Source: Burkholderia thailandensis E264
Lineage (GTDB): Bacteria; Pseudomonadota; Gammaproteobacteria; Burkholderiales; Burkholderiaceae
Assembly (NCBI RefSeq): GCF_000012365.1
Contig: NC_007650.1
Span: 1,736,001 to 1,800,000, forward strand
DNA length: 64,000 nucleotides
Reading direction: 5' to 3'
Every line of letters starts with the position of its first letter. Positions within the stretch are counted from its first letter, which is position 1. Shown one piece after another: positions 7,992 through 16,558 of this stretch. The notes under the pieces were generated by a model, which saw only the letters and a list, made by a program, of their open reading frames with translations, did not search any database and was not told the DNA's origin. The position numbers and the translations under genes were made by a program.

Positions 7992-9449
7992 ATGAAACTG
8001 AGCGAATACGCCGATTACGATGCTGTCGGACTGGCCCGGCTGATCGCGCACGGCGACGTCAGCGCGGCCGAGCTGGCTCGTACGGCCGGCGAAGCGATCG
8101 AAGCGGTCAATCCCGCCGTCAACGCGGTGGTCGAGCACTGGCCCGCCGACGCGGCGGGGCCCACGGTCGCCGCCGGCAGCGGCCCGCTCGCGGGCGTGCC
8201 GTTCCTGATCAAGGATCTGGCGCTGCCGATGGCAGGCAAGCGGATGGAGCTCGGCTCGCGGCTGGCGGCGGGACTCGTGTCGCCGTCGGATTCGATGCTG
8301 ATGCGACGCTTGAGGGCGGCCGGCCTCGTGACGCTCGGCCGCACCGCCACGCCAGAGATGGCGTTCAGCACCGCCACCGAATCGGTGCAGTTCGGTGCGA
8401 CGCGCAATCCGTGGAACCTCGCCCTCAGCGCGGGCGGCTCCAGCGGCGGAGCGGCCGCCGCCGTCGCCGCCGGCATCGTGCCGCTCGCGCATGCGACCGA
8501 TGCGGCCGGATCGATCCGGGTGCCGGCAGCCTTCACCGGACTCTTCGGACTGAAGCCGACGCGCGGCCGTATTTCCAACGGGCCGGAGCTCGACGAAGTC
8601 TTCGCCGGGCTCGGCGTGCAAGGCGGCCTGAGCCGCACGGTGCGAGACAGCGCCGCGCTGCTCGACGCGATGCACGGCATGGCGGCGGGCGAGCCGTATC
8701 ACACGAGCGCGCCGGCCCAGACGTTCCTCTCCGAGGTGGGCCGCGATCCGGGACGGCTGCGCATCGGGCTGATGCTGGAACCGTTCGACGGCGCGCGCGC
8801 CGCGCCGGCAATGACGCAAGCGACGTTGGATGCGGCCGGTCACCTGGAAATGCTGGGCCACGATATCGAACCGATAACACCTGTGCTCGGCGTGTCGTGG
8901 GAGGCGTTCGTGCTCGCCACCGCGCGGATATGGTGCGCCACGCTCGTAGGCTGGATCGACGGCGTCGCCGCCGCGACGGCCCGGCCGATCGACGGCACGA
9001 CGCTGGAGCCTTCGACGCTCGCGGCATACCGTTACGGCAAGCAGGTCACCGGGCCGGACTTCGCGAGCGCGCTGGCGGTGCGCAATGCCGTGACGCGCAG
9101 CACGGCCGACTGGTTCCGGCGCGTCGACGTGCTGCTGTCGCCGACGATGCCGAATCTGCCGGAAGCGATCGGCGACTATTACGTCGGCGCGCAACGGACG
9201 GACGGCCTGCAATGGACCGAACGCCTGTTCCGTCACTCGCCGTACACGCCGGTCTTCAACGTGGCGGGGCTGCCCGCCATGTCCGTGCCGCTCTTCCACG
9301 ACGAGGCGTCCGGCCTGCCGATCGGCGTGCAGTTCGGCGCCGGCTTCGCGCAGGAAGCCACGCTGCTGCGGCTCGCCGGGCAGCTCGAGCAAACCATCCC
9401 GTGGCGCCGCCGCCGGCCGGCGGTGTGGGCCGGCTCCTGCGCCGCCTGA
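7992..9449 (+). CDS. Amidase signature family hydrolase
   Basis: 485-aa cytosolic amidase hydrolysing a carboxylic amide to acid and ammonia. The Ser-cisSer-Lys triad is visible: Lys in FLIKDLALP near residue 75, the AGGSSGG signature near residues 146-152, and the nucleophilic Ser in DAAGSIRVPAA near residue 172. ATG 7992 is preferred because GAGG lies 8 bases upstream; ATG 7971 would add seven residues. It is divergent from the LysR regulator, its probable controller. A second, only distantly similar amidase occurs at 16559-18052. Substrate specificity cannot be predicted. Confidence 0.9.
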   Translation: MKLSEYADYDAVGLARLIAHGDVSAAELARTAGEAIEAVNPAVNAVVEHWPADAAGPTVAAGSGPLAGVPFLIKDLALPMAGKRMELGSRLAAGLVSPSDSMLMRRLRAAGLVTLGRTATPEMAFSTATESVQFGATRNPWNLALSAGGSSGGAAAAVAAGIVPLAHATDAAGSIRVPAAFTGLFGLKPTRGRISNGPELDEVFAGLGVQGGLSRTVRDSAALLDAMHGMAAGEPYHTSAPAQTFLSEVGRDPGRLRIGLMLEPFDGARAAPAMTQATLDAAGHLEMLGHDIEPITPVLGVSWEAFVLATARIWCATLVGWIDGVAAATARPIDGTTLEPSTLAAYRYGKQVTGPDFASALAVRNAVTRSTADWFRRVDVLLSPTMPNLPEAIGDYYVGAQRTDGLQWTERLFRHSPYTPVFNVAGLPAMSVPLFHDEASGLPIGVQFGAGFAQEATLLRLAGQLEQTIPWRRRRPAVWAGSCAA

Positions 9450-9481
9450 CCCGATGCGGCCGGCATCGCCTCCGTCGTTCG

Positions 9482-10393
9482 TCAGCCGCGCTCGCCCACG
9501 CCATAAATCAGCGAGTGATGCGCGCCCGCTGCCGCCATCACACCCGCGGCGGCGGCCAACGTCGCATTCGCCATCGGCCGCGCGACATCCCCTGCGGCGA
9601 ACACGCCGGGCACCGATGTCTGTTGCCGCTCGTCGACGGCGACGTAAGGCCCTGTCGGCGCGTCGTTGAAGAGGCAGCCGAGCCGCTCGGGCAGATCGCA
9701 GGCCGGCACGGTTCGGGGCGCGATGAACAGGCCCGAGAGTTCCGCTGTTCTGCCATCGGCAAGGCGGACCGCTTCGAGCGCAGGCGCGGCGCCGACAAGC
9801 GCCGCGACCGGCGTTTGCTCGACCGCAACGCCGCGAGCCGAGAGCATCGCCAACTGGTCTCCCGTGGGAACGAACGTGCGCTGAGTAAACAGCGTGGTCG
9901 GCCCCCAATCCGATACCAGCATCGCTTGATGCACGGCCAGCTCGCTGCTCGCCAGCACGCCCATCGGGCGCCGATCCAGTTCGTAGCCGTGGCAATACGG
10001 ACAATGCAGCACGCTGATGCCCCAACGCTCTTGCAAACCAGGCAGCGCAGGCAGGATGTCACGAACGCCCGTCGCCAGGATCAGGCGCTTGCCCAGCGCC
10101 TGCCGGCCGTCAGCCAGCGAAACGCGAAATCGGTCGCCGGCGGCGGCGGCAGCCGCCGCGTCGCCTTCATCGAATTGCACCGTCGGATACGCGGCGAGCT
10201 GCCGCGCAGCGGCGGCGATCATCGCGGACGGCGCCTGCCCATCCTGCCCAAGAAAGCCGTGGGACGCCCGCGCGAAGCGATTGCGCGGCTGCTTCGCATC
10301 GATCAGCAAGACATTGCGTCTGGCGCGGGCCAGTTGAAGCGCCGCCGCCTGCCCGGCGAAGCTCCCTCCGACGATGACGACATCGAAAATCAT
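9482..10393 (-). CDS. Thioredoxin-reductase-like FAD/NAD(P) oxidoreductase
   Basis: 303-aa flavoprotein of the thioredoxin-reductase fold. The FAD motif is GGSFAG (residues 9-14) and the C-terminal FAD motif is the GVFAAGDVARPM segment. The redox-active disulfide is C131-P-Y-C134, followed by HGYE, in the position used by TrxB. It has no ferredoxin or thioredoxin fusion. It is divergent from an Rrf2 regulator (128 bases between starts) and convergent with the amidase gene. Genes paired this way are commonly under control of their Rrf2 partner. It may be a low-molecular-weight disulfide reductase and is not the housekeeping TrxB. Confidence 0.85.
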   Translation of the reverse strand: MIFDVVIVGGSFAGQAAALQLARARRNVLLIDAKQPRNRFARASHGFLGQDGQAPSAMIAAAARQLAAYPTVQFDEGDAAAAAAAGDRFRVSLADGRQALGKRLILATGVRDILPALPGLQERWGISVLHCPYCHGYELDRRPMGVLASSELAVHQAMLVSDWGPTTLFTQRTFVPTGDQLAMLSARGVAVEQTPVAALVGAAPALEAVRLADGRTAELSGLFIAPRTVPACDLPERLGCLFNDAPTGPYVAVDERQQTSVPGVFAAGDVARPMANATLAAAAGVMAAAGAHHSLIYGVGERG

Positions 10394-10521
10394 GAGCGTT
10401 GCCTCCTTATGTACTTTTCAAAGTTACGAGATAGAGCGAGGTTTGTCAAATCAAAGCACTTGCATTGTTACGTGAGCGACGGGGTGGTAGATTGCGGTCT
10501 GATTCGAAAGGAACTCAAACG

Positions 10522-10983
10522 ATGCCGCGCGACAACCGCCTGTCCCGCATGCTCCACGTGCTGATCCACATGGATCGGCACGTCGAGCGCGCCACGTCCG
10601 ACGCGATCGCGAAGATGCTCGGCACGAACCCCGTCGTCGTGCGCCGGATGATGGCCGGACTGCGAGACCAAGGCTACGTCAGATCGGAAAAAGGCCACGG
10701 CGGGGGCTGGGAGCTCGCTTGCGAACTGGACGCGATGACGCTGCTCGACGTGTATCGCGCCATCGGCCAACCGCCGTTGTTCAGCATCGGCCCCCATGCC
10801 GATCAGCCCGATTGTCTCGTCGAGAAAGCCGTCGACGCGCGCATGGCCGAAGCGCTGAACGAGGCCGAAACCCTGCTTCTCGCGCGTTTTGGTGCCATCA
10901 CCGTCGGCGATCTGGCAAGGGACTTCGAAAAGAGGCTCGCCAACCACAAGGCCGGGAAACGGGGGAATTGCGCTGCGGCATAG
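10522..10983 (+). CDS. Rrf2-family transcriptional regulator
   Basis: 153-aa winged-helix repressor. It has an Rrf2 recognition region (TSDAIAKMLGTNPVVVRRMMAGL, split here by the turn at TNP) and the family's GHGGGWELA wing segment. Only scattered cysteines are present (near residues 80, 99 and 150) and not the three-Cys cluster of IscR/NsrR. It therefore probably does not carry an iron-sulfur cluster. ATG 10522 has AAGGA 9 bases upstream; the longer frame starting at 10465 lacks a ribosome site. It likely regulates itself and the divergent flavoprotein, perhaps through thiol oxidation. Confidence 0.85.
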   Translation: MPRDNRLSRMLHVLIHMDRHVERATSDAIAKMLGTNPVVVRRMMAGLRDQGYVRSEKGHGGGWELACELDAMTLLDVYRAIGQPPLFSIGPHADQPDCLVEKAVDARMAEALNEAETLLLARFGAITVGDLARDFEKRLANHKAGKRGNCAAA

Positions 10984-11101
10984 CAACATCGCGTGCAGGC
11001 ATTCAACCGACGGAATGGCTTGAACCGCGTCGCGTTGACCGAAGGTCTCCGCGTTCGGCGCTGCCCGCCCGCACCGACAGGCCGCTCCCGGGCCGCAGCG
11101 C

Positions 11102-11662
11102 TCAGCGCGCGTCGCTCGGCAATCGCTTGAAAAGCGCTTCGTAATCGATCACAAGTCCGTCTCGATCGACTTCCAGCCGCGCGGTGAAGCCGCTCGCGAC
11201 GCTTTCGTAGCGATAGACGCGATCCGGCTCGATGCATCGATACGCCTGCTGCATGCGGCGGGCCGTCAGATCGGGAATCGATAGATAAACGACGTCGATC
11301 AGCCGCCGCTCGTCGCGCGCAAGCCCGAGGCGGCGGATCGGCAGCGTGTTCGTGTATGGGGTCGCGGCAATGTCGATGTCGATGCATCCGTCGAGCGCCG
11401 CCAGCGGCGCGTCCGCCGCGTTGCGCCAGCGGCCTTCGCCGTCAGCTCGCAACTCGAGCGTGCCGCCGCCCATCATCTTGACGATCACGTGCTTCGCGCG
11501 CCAGCGCTCGTCGCAAACGACGCGGTAGGCAAGACCGTAAGCAAGCCCGCCGGCGCGCCCGACGACCACGCTCTCGGCAACGCTGCCGCGCGCATGCCGC
11601 TCGAACGCCAGATGCTCGATTCCGTCGTGTTCGAGCGACGCCCAGCGCACTTCCCGCATCAT
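11102..11662 (-). CDS. Putative glycolipid-binding family protein (PF06475)
   Basis: 186-aa protein matching the putative glycolipid-binding family. Recognisable features are VRWASLEHDGIEHLAF at the N-terminus, a GLAYRVVCDERW strand, GEGRWRNA, LDGCIDIDIAATPYTNTLPIRRL in the middle, and YRYES near the end. It has no signal peptide, so it is cytosolic as annotated. Two adjacent ATG codons (11660-11662 and 11657-11659) follow a GGAGGAG site, so the start is uncertain by one residue. The family's ligand-binding role comes from a structure-based family name only; no enzymatic role is known. Confidence 0.75.
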   Translation of the reverse strand: MMREVRWASLEHDGIEHLAFERHARGSVAESVVVGRAGGLAYGLAYRVVCDERWRAKHVIVKMMGGGTLELRADGEGRWRNAADAPLAALDGCIDIDIAATPYTNTLPIRRLGLARDERRLIDVVYLSIPDLTARRMQQAYRCIEPDRVYRYESVASGFTARLEVDRDGLVIDYEALFKRLPSDAR

Positions 11663-11907
11663 TCCGCTCCTCCGTCCTCATTCGATTCCGACCGTCATGC
11701 ACGCGGGCGCGGCCGCCGCACGCATGCGACCGTCGGCGCGGGAATCTCGCGCCGCGCCAGGCGCAGCCGGCCGCGAGCGGTTCGCGGCGCTCCACACGGC
11801 ACCGCGCGGCCCCGCTGCATTGGCGCGCGCACCGGCTCAGCCTGCTTCGAAACTCCGCCGAGCGCATCGGGTGCCGCCCCGCTCTCGACGCACGCACCGA
11901 TGCCACG

Positions 11908-12780
11908 TCAGGTCGTTGCGCCGCCGTCGCGCCGCCCGGCGGCCGCCGCAGTTTCGTCGGCGCGCGCCGCTGCCCGCGCGTACAGCGCCGCCGCGTCGAA
12001 TCCGCTCAGGTCGACACCGAGGCGCTCGCACACGCATGCTGCCCACGCGTCGGCATCCGTCAGCCGGATCGTTTGCGCCGCGCCGTCCGCCGTTCGCAGC
12101 GTCAGCGCATCGTTGTAGAGCAGCGCGCGCGCGTCCGGCAGGATTCGGCACACGATCAAATCGTGCGTGAAGAACGAATCGGGATGCCGCGACGTGTACC
12201 AGTTCGCCACCTCGTAATCCACCCATTCCACAGGCTTCAGCGAAAAGCGATACAGCGGATGCCAGCCGTTCGCCGTGTCGCACTCGATCTCGAGCTCGCC
12301 CGCGACAGGCGCGTCGACGACGCGAAACGTGCCGTGCGGCGTCGGTTGCTCGACGTTCGGGTCGTGGCGCAGCGGCGCTGTCGGCGTCGTCGAGCCGAAG
12401 CCGACATCGGCAAACCACGTATCGCCGTCCAGATCGATCCGCAGCAGCATGTGCGTCTGCGGCGTCGATTGTTCCGGCGAACGCTGCCAGCGCACGCGTG
12501 CGATCAGCGGCGTCACGCGAAAGCCGAGCTGCACGAGCACCGTGTAGAAAAGCTTGTTCTGCTCGAAGCAGTAGCCGCCGCGACGCTGCCCGATCAGCTT
12601 GCCGACGACCGATTCGAGATCGAGCGCGACGCGCGCGCCGGTGAACGGATCGAGGTTTTCGAATGGAATCGACTGAGGATGCAGCAGCTGCAGTTGACGA
12701 AGGACGTCGAGCGTCGGCTCCGCGGCACCGCGATAACCGATGCGGGCGAAATAACGGGAAAGATCGACTGCGTCGCGCAT
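11908..12780 (-). CDS. nat: Arylamine N-acetyltransferase
   Basis: Acetyl-CoA:arylamine N-acetyltransferase, 290 aa with the start chosen here. It transfers an acetyl group to arylamines or arylhydrazines through an active-site cysteine. The catalytic triad is visible: Cys71 in RGGYCFEQN, His110 in TPQTHML and Asp125 in FADVGFG, spaced as in the Salmonella enzyme. SIPFENLDPF near residue 38 is another family signature. Upstream in-frame ATGs (12813, 12882) would lengthen the N-terminus beyond the usual 275-285 residues, and none has a good ribosome site. It stands alone on the minus strand, 245 bases from the glycolipid-binding gene. Confidence 0.9.
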   Translation of the reverse strand: MRDAVDLSRYFARIGYRGAAEPTLDVLRQLQLLHPQSIPFENLDPFTGARVALDLESVVGKLIGQRRGGYCFEQNKLFYTVLVQLGFRVTPLIARVRWQRSPEQSTPQTHMLLRIDLDGDTWFADVGFGSTTPTAPLRHDPNVEQPTPHGTFRVVDAPVAGELEIECDTANGWHPLYRFSLKPVEWVDYEVANWYTSRHPDSFFTHDLIVCRILPDARALLYNDALTLRTADGAAQTIRLTDADAWAACVCERLGVDLSGFDAAALYARAAARADETAAAAGRRDGGATT

Positions 12781-12894
12781 AAGGGCAAACGGATGGTGGC
12801 GGAACGCCACCATAGCATTACGCGGATAACCCCATCCGATGCAAGGAAAAGCGCGCGCCGGCGAACGCGGCGGCACGCGCACCGACGAAATGCA

Positions 12895-13614
12895 CTACGG
12901 CAGCAGCTTGAGCGCCGAGGATGCGACGGACGGCACCGAAATTCCATGGCTCATCGCGTACTGCACGGCGGCGCTGAGCGTGCCGCCGATCGACTGGATC
13001 TGGCTCGGCGCATTCTGCGCGATGTACGACACCGCCTTCAGATTGTTCGGGTCGAGTCCCGACTGCAACAGCGAAGCCGGATTCGATGCGCCCAGATCTC
13101 CGAGCCCCGACTGCAATTGAGAATACTGCGTAATGCCTTCGCCGAGCGACGCGAGACCCCGCGTGAACGCCGCCTTATCGACGCCGGCGCCCGATGCGCC
13201 ACCGCTTGAGCCGCCCGTGCCGCCCGACGCGAAAGCCTGCGTCAGCGCCTGAGCGACCGATTGTTGCGCGCCGCCGACCTGCGACAGCGCACCGGGCGTC
13301 GGCACGCTCGTGCCGCCGTTGGTCAGCAGACCCGCTGCGTGCTGCGCCTGCCCGGCCGCGCCTGCGAGCCCCATCGCCGAAGCGAGGCTCGCCTGCCCCG
13401 CGAGCACCTGCTGGTTCGCGCCGACATATGACTGCAGCACCTGCGACATGCCGGCCGCACCTGACGCGCTCGCCTGCTGCGACGCGCCGCCGCCCAGCAG
13501 CGATGCGCCGAGGCTTTGCAGATCGACCTGCGCGAACGCGGCGCCGCTCGCCAATGCGGCGCTTGCACAACAGACGAGCGTGGCCCGCTTGACGAAGCGA
13601 TTGATCGTTTTCAT
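12895..13614 (-). CDS. DUF2501 family secreted protein
   Basis: 239-aa exported protein. A signal peptide covers about residues 1-28 (MKTINRFVKRATLVCC start, cleavage after AFA). The mature chain is rich in Gly, Ala, Ser and Gln and contains the DUF2501 core: QYSQLQSGLGDLG, an NPASLLQSGLDPNNLKAVSYIAQ-like segment and a C-terminal SVPSVASSALKLLP. E. coli YjjA belongs to the same family; its function is unsettled. ATG 13614 has GGGAGAG six bases upstream. A Gly/Ser stretch (GGTGGSSGG) near residue 155 forms a flexible linker. Confidence 0.8.
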   Translation of the reverse strand: MKTINRFVKRATLVCCASAALASGAAFAQVDLQSLGASLLGGGASQQASASGAAGMSQVLQSYVGANQQVLAGQASLASAMGLAGAAGQAQHAAGLLTNGGTSVPTPGALSQVGGAQQSVAQALTQAFASGGTGGSSGGASGAGVDKAAFTRGLASLGEGITQYSQLQSGLGDLGASNPASLLQSGLDPNNLKAVSYIAQNAPSQIQSIGGTLSAAVQYAMSHGISVPSVASSALKLLP

Positions 13615-14072
13615 CGACTCTCCCTGTGAATGCTGGCGTGCGGAATTGTCGAGGCGAGCAGGCGGCGAATGCAATCACGGATACATATCGAAACGTATTG
13701 GCCGGCTCGGTTGCGGATACGCGCATGGGGCAATGCGATCGGCGGGCCGGTTGGGCCGGATGGGTTGGTTGGTCGAGCCGGACGGTACGGCAGCCCCGCT
13801 TCCCCTGACTGCCGTGAAGCGAACGGCTTTGGCGAAAGCGACGATCGCGGCCGGTCATATGCGCGCCGCAGCTGCGGCGCTTCCGTTCGCATCTCGCAGC
13901 CGCCCGCCCGACGAAAACCCGGCCGCCCATTTCCTTCGAAGACCTGATCGAATGCAACAGAACAGCCTTTCATCATTCGTTAAATCGGGCATTGAAAAAA
14001 CATCAATCGACGAATTGACCATTCGCGTCAAATTACCTAGGTTAACCACGTCGACACTTTAAAATTTTTATT
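13615..14072. other. 458-base intergenic region
   Basis: No convincing gene. The centre (13738-13790) is a G/T-rich low-complexity run with repeated GGNTGGG-like words on the plus strand. The last 100 bases turn AT-rich, with TTTAAAATTTTTATTATG running into the small gene at 14073. The AT-rich end probably contains that gene's promoter, but no clear -35/-10 pair can be assigned. Confidence 0.5.
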
Positions 14073-14297
14073 ATGGATACCTCAACAATCGACGCCGGCG
14101 TGATCGCCGAAAAGCTCGCCAACGAGATCTCGCCCCATCCGCCTCAGTGGGTCATCGATCTATATGCGGCAACGCTCGTGCCCAAGCATGGCTTCGCCAG
14201 AACGGGCGACGAAATCAAGCAGGCGCAAAAGGAGTTCTTCGAATCCAGACAGGCGATCATCGCGGCACTATCGACGTATCGATCCCGCTCCGCTTGA
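14073..14297 (+). CDS. Small hypothetical protein
   Basis: 74-aa protein, not recognised. It is largely helical and amphipathic, with no signal peptide or membrane segment. It has a PPQWVIDLYAAT stretch near the middle and a charged FARTGDEIKQAQKEFFES segment. Codon use has somewhat lower GC at third positions than the neighbours. The ATG follows an AT-rich tract with no Shine-Dalgarno sequence, so translation may depend on A/U-rich leader contacts, or the frame may be fortuitous. It stands alone, 191 bases from the convergent PLP-enzyme gene. Confidence 0.5.
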   Translation: MDTSTIDAGVIAEKLANEISPHPPQWVIDLYAATLVPKHGFARTGDEIKQAQKEFFESRQAIIAALSTYRSRSA

Positions 14298-14488
14298 CTC
14301 GAACCGAAACCGAAGCCAAACGGCCGTGATCGATCGACTTCGGTTGACGGTGCGCTGCCGTCAACCGAAGCCGATTTCGGGTGTCCGACGGACATCGCGC
14401 GTTCGCATTCGGGCATGCGGCAAGCCCGGCGCGCCGTGCACCGGCCGCGCCGACGTCGCCGCGCCCCGCGCGAGCCGACGTCGCCGCG

Positions 14489-15790
14489 TCAGCCGCCTGC
14501 CGCGATGCCGGACCGGCGAAACGCGTTGTCGAGATCGGCGATCAGATCCTCCTCGTGCTCGAGCCCGATCGACACGCGAATCAACCCTTCCGACACGCCC
14601 GCCGCCTTGCGCGCCGCCTCGGGCACGCCGGAGTGCGTGGTCGACGCCGGATGGCAAATCAACGATTCGGTGCCGCCGAGGCTCACCGCGGACTTGAACA
14701 GATGCAGCGCATTGATGAACCGGAATGCTTCGGCGCGACCGCCACTCAGCACGAACGCGAACGTCGAGCCGGCGCCGGTGCATTGCCGCTTGTACACGGC
14801 CTGATAAGCATCGTCGACGATCAGCTCCGGGTGGTATACATCGACCTTCTGATACGGATTCGCCGCGAGCCACTTCGCGACCGCCGACGCGGTGCGCGCC
14901 GCCTGCTTCATCCGCAGCACGACCGTCTCCATCGAGCGGATCAGCATCCACGACGAATGCGGATCGAGTTGCGAGCCGAACGCGCTGCGCACCGCGCGGA
15001 CCTTCGCGACGAGATCCCGGCGCCCCGTGACGCCGCCCGCGACGAGGTCGCTATGGCCGCCCACGTACTTGGTCAGCGAATACACCGACATGTCGACGCC
15101 GTGCTCGCTCGGCTTCTGGAAGATCGGCCCGAGCAGCGTGTTGTCGCACACCGAAATCGGGCGATAGCCGTGACGCGCTTCGAACGCGTCGAGCGCGCGG
15201 CGCATGCCGTCGAGATCGATCAGCGCGTTCGTCGGATTCGCCGGCGTCTCGACATAGCAGAGCCGCACGGGGCCCTGCTGCGCGGCGGCTTCGAGCGCCG
15301 CGCCGATCGACTGCGGCGACAGTCCGTTGTCGATCGGATGCGCGCCGACGCCCCAGTCGCGCAGATATTTCGCGATCAGCGTTTCCGTGCCGCCATACAG
15401 CGGCACCGATTGCACGAGTTGATCGCCGGGCCGCAGGAATGCGAGAAAGATCGCGCTGATCGCCGACATTCCGCTCGACGTGACGACCGCCGCATCGGAG
15501 CCGTCAAGCAGCGCGAGGCGATCCTCGACGATCTCGAGATTCGGATGATTGAAGCGACTGTAGACGAGGCCCGCCGCCTCGCCTTGCGGGAGCGGCTTGC
15601 GGCCCGACACGACGTCGAAGAAATCGGCGCCGTCCTCCGCCGAGCGGAATGCGAACGTCGACGTGAGGAACACCGGAGGCTTCACCGCGCCTTCGGACAA
15701 AAACGGATCGAATCCGTACGACATCATCTGCGTTTCCGGATGCAGCGGACGGCCGTCGATGTCCTTCTTGTGATAGCTCGAATACGTCAT
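14489..15790 (-). CDS. Cystathionine gamma-synthase/methionine gamma-lyase family PLP enzyme
   Basis: 433-aa PLP-dependent enzyme of the Cys/Met metabolism family. The Schiff-base lysine is Lys241 in SLTKYVGGHSD. Other signatures are the SSGMSAI phosphate-binding segment near residue 105, ETPANPTN near residue 181 and SLGGTESL near the C-terminus. It cannot be assigned by eye to cystathionine synthase, beta/gamma-lyase or methionine gamma-lyase. The divergent Lrp-type regulator suggests amino-acid-responsive expression, which favours a catabolic lyase. ATG 15790 has AAGGAG 8 bases upstream; the longer frame does not. Starts of the two divergent genes are 187 bases apart. Confidence 0.88.
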   Translation of the reverse strand: MTYSSYHKKDIDGRPLHPETQMMSYGFDPFLSEGAVKPPVFLTSTFAFRSAEDGADFFDVVSGRKPLPQGEAAGLVYSRFNHPNLEIVEDRLALLDGSDAAVVTSSGMSAISAIFLAFLRPGDQLVQSVPLYGGTETLIAKYLRDWGVGAHPIDNGLSPQSIGAALEAAAQQGPVRLCYVETPANPTNALIDLDGMRRALDAFEARHGYRPISVCDNTLLGPIFQKPSEHGVDMSVYSLTKYVGGHSDLVAGGVTGRRDLVAKVRAVRSAFGSQLDPHSSWMLIRSMETVVLRMKQAARTASAVAKWLAANPYQKVDVYHPELIVDDAYQAVYKRQCTGAGSTFAFVLSGGRAEAFRFINALHLFKSAVSLGGTESLICHPASTTHSGVPEAARKAAGVSEGLIRVSIGLEHEEDLIADLDNAFRRSGIAAGG

Positions 15791-15977
15791 GTGGTGGCTC
15801 CTTGGCACAGTGGATGCGATTCGTCCCGCCGGCATGCGACAAGCCGCGCGGCGCCGATCGCCAATCGACTCAGTGTAAGAAAGCTAGCAGGAAATATGCT
15901 TTCCATTTCATTCCTGCGCCCCCCTATAATCAAAAAAATCTTTCCTCTTTTATTCCTTCCATAAAAAGGCGATCGGC
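15791..15977. promoter_or_regulatory. Divergent promoter region between the PLP lyase and Lrp genes
   Basis: The 187-base gap contains a strikingly AT-rich part (15890-15962) with repeated TTTC/TTCC words and TATAATC at 15924-15930, against high-GC surroundings. Lrp-family proteins bind AT-rich degenerate sites, so autoregulation and control of the lyase from here are likely. No single operator can be delimited. Confidence 0.5.
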
Positions 15978-16457
15978 ATGAAGCTCGACGATACAGATCT
16001 GAAGATTCTGAAGATCCTGCAGGAGAACGGGCGCCTGAGCAACGCGGAGCTGGCCGATCGCGTCGCGCTGTCGGCGGCGCCGTGCTGGAAGCGCCTGCGC
16101 CGGCTCGAAGCCGACGGCTTCATCTCGGGCTATCAGGCGATCCTCGATCGGCGCGCGCTCGGCTACGAGATCGTCGCGTTCGTCAACATCTCTCTCGACA
16201 GCCACACGGAGAAAACCTGCCGCGCGTTCGAGGCGGGCGTGATGGCGATGCCGGAGGTGGTCGCGTGCCACAACACGACCGGCCAGCACGACTATCTCGT
16301 GCAAATCGTCGCGAAGAATTTCGATACGTTCTCGAGTTTCGTGTTGAATCGGCTCCGGTCGCTGCCGGGCGTGAAGGAACTGCTCAGCACGATTTCGATG
16401 CGCGAATTGAAATCGACAAGCCGGCTGCCCGCGGGAGAACTGCGGATCGCGAAGTGA
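15978..16457 (+). CDS. Lrp/AsnC family transcriptional regulator
   Basis: 159-aa leucine-responsive-type regulator. The N-terminal helix-turn-helix starts LDDTDLKILKILQENGRLSN, with the recognition helix around AAPCWKRLRRLE (residues 34-45). The C-terminal RAM effector domain contains the G-QHDYLVQIV segment near residue 100. Length is normal for the family. Divergent orientation to the PLP lyase makes that gene its likely target, with an amino acid such as methionine or another sulfur amino acid as possible effector. Confidence 0.9.
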   Translation: MKLDDTDLKILKILQENGRLSNAELADRVALSAAPCWKRLRRLEADGFISGYQAILDRRALGYEIVAFVNISLDSHTEKTCRAFEAGVMAMPEVVACHNTTGQHDYLVQIVAKNFDTFSSFVLNRLRSLPGVKELLSTISMRELKSTSRLPAGELRIAK

Positions 16458-16558
16458 GTCTCATCGATCGCGACTATCAAACCGCATCAATTATTTTGCA
16501 TGTCGAAACAATAACTCGGCGCTGCCCGGCCGCACCGTGCATGTACTCGCCTGCACGC

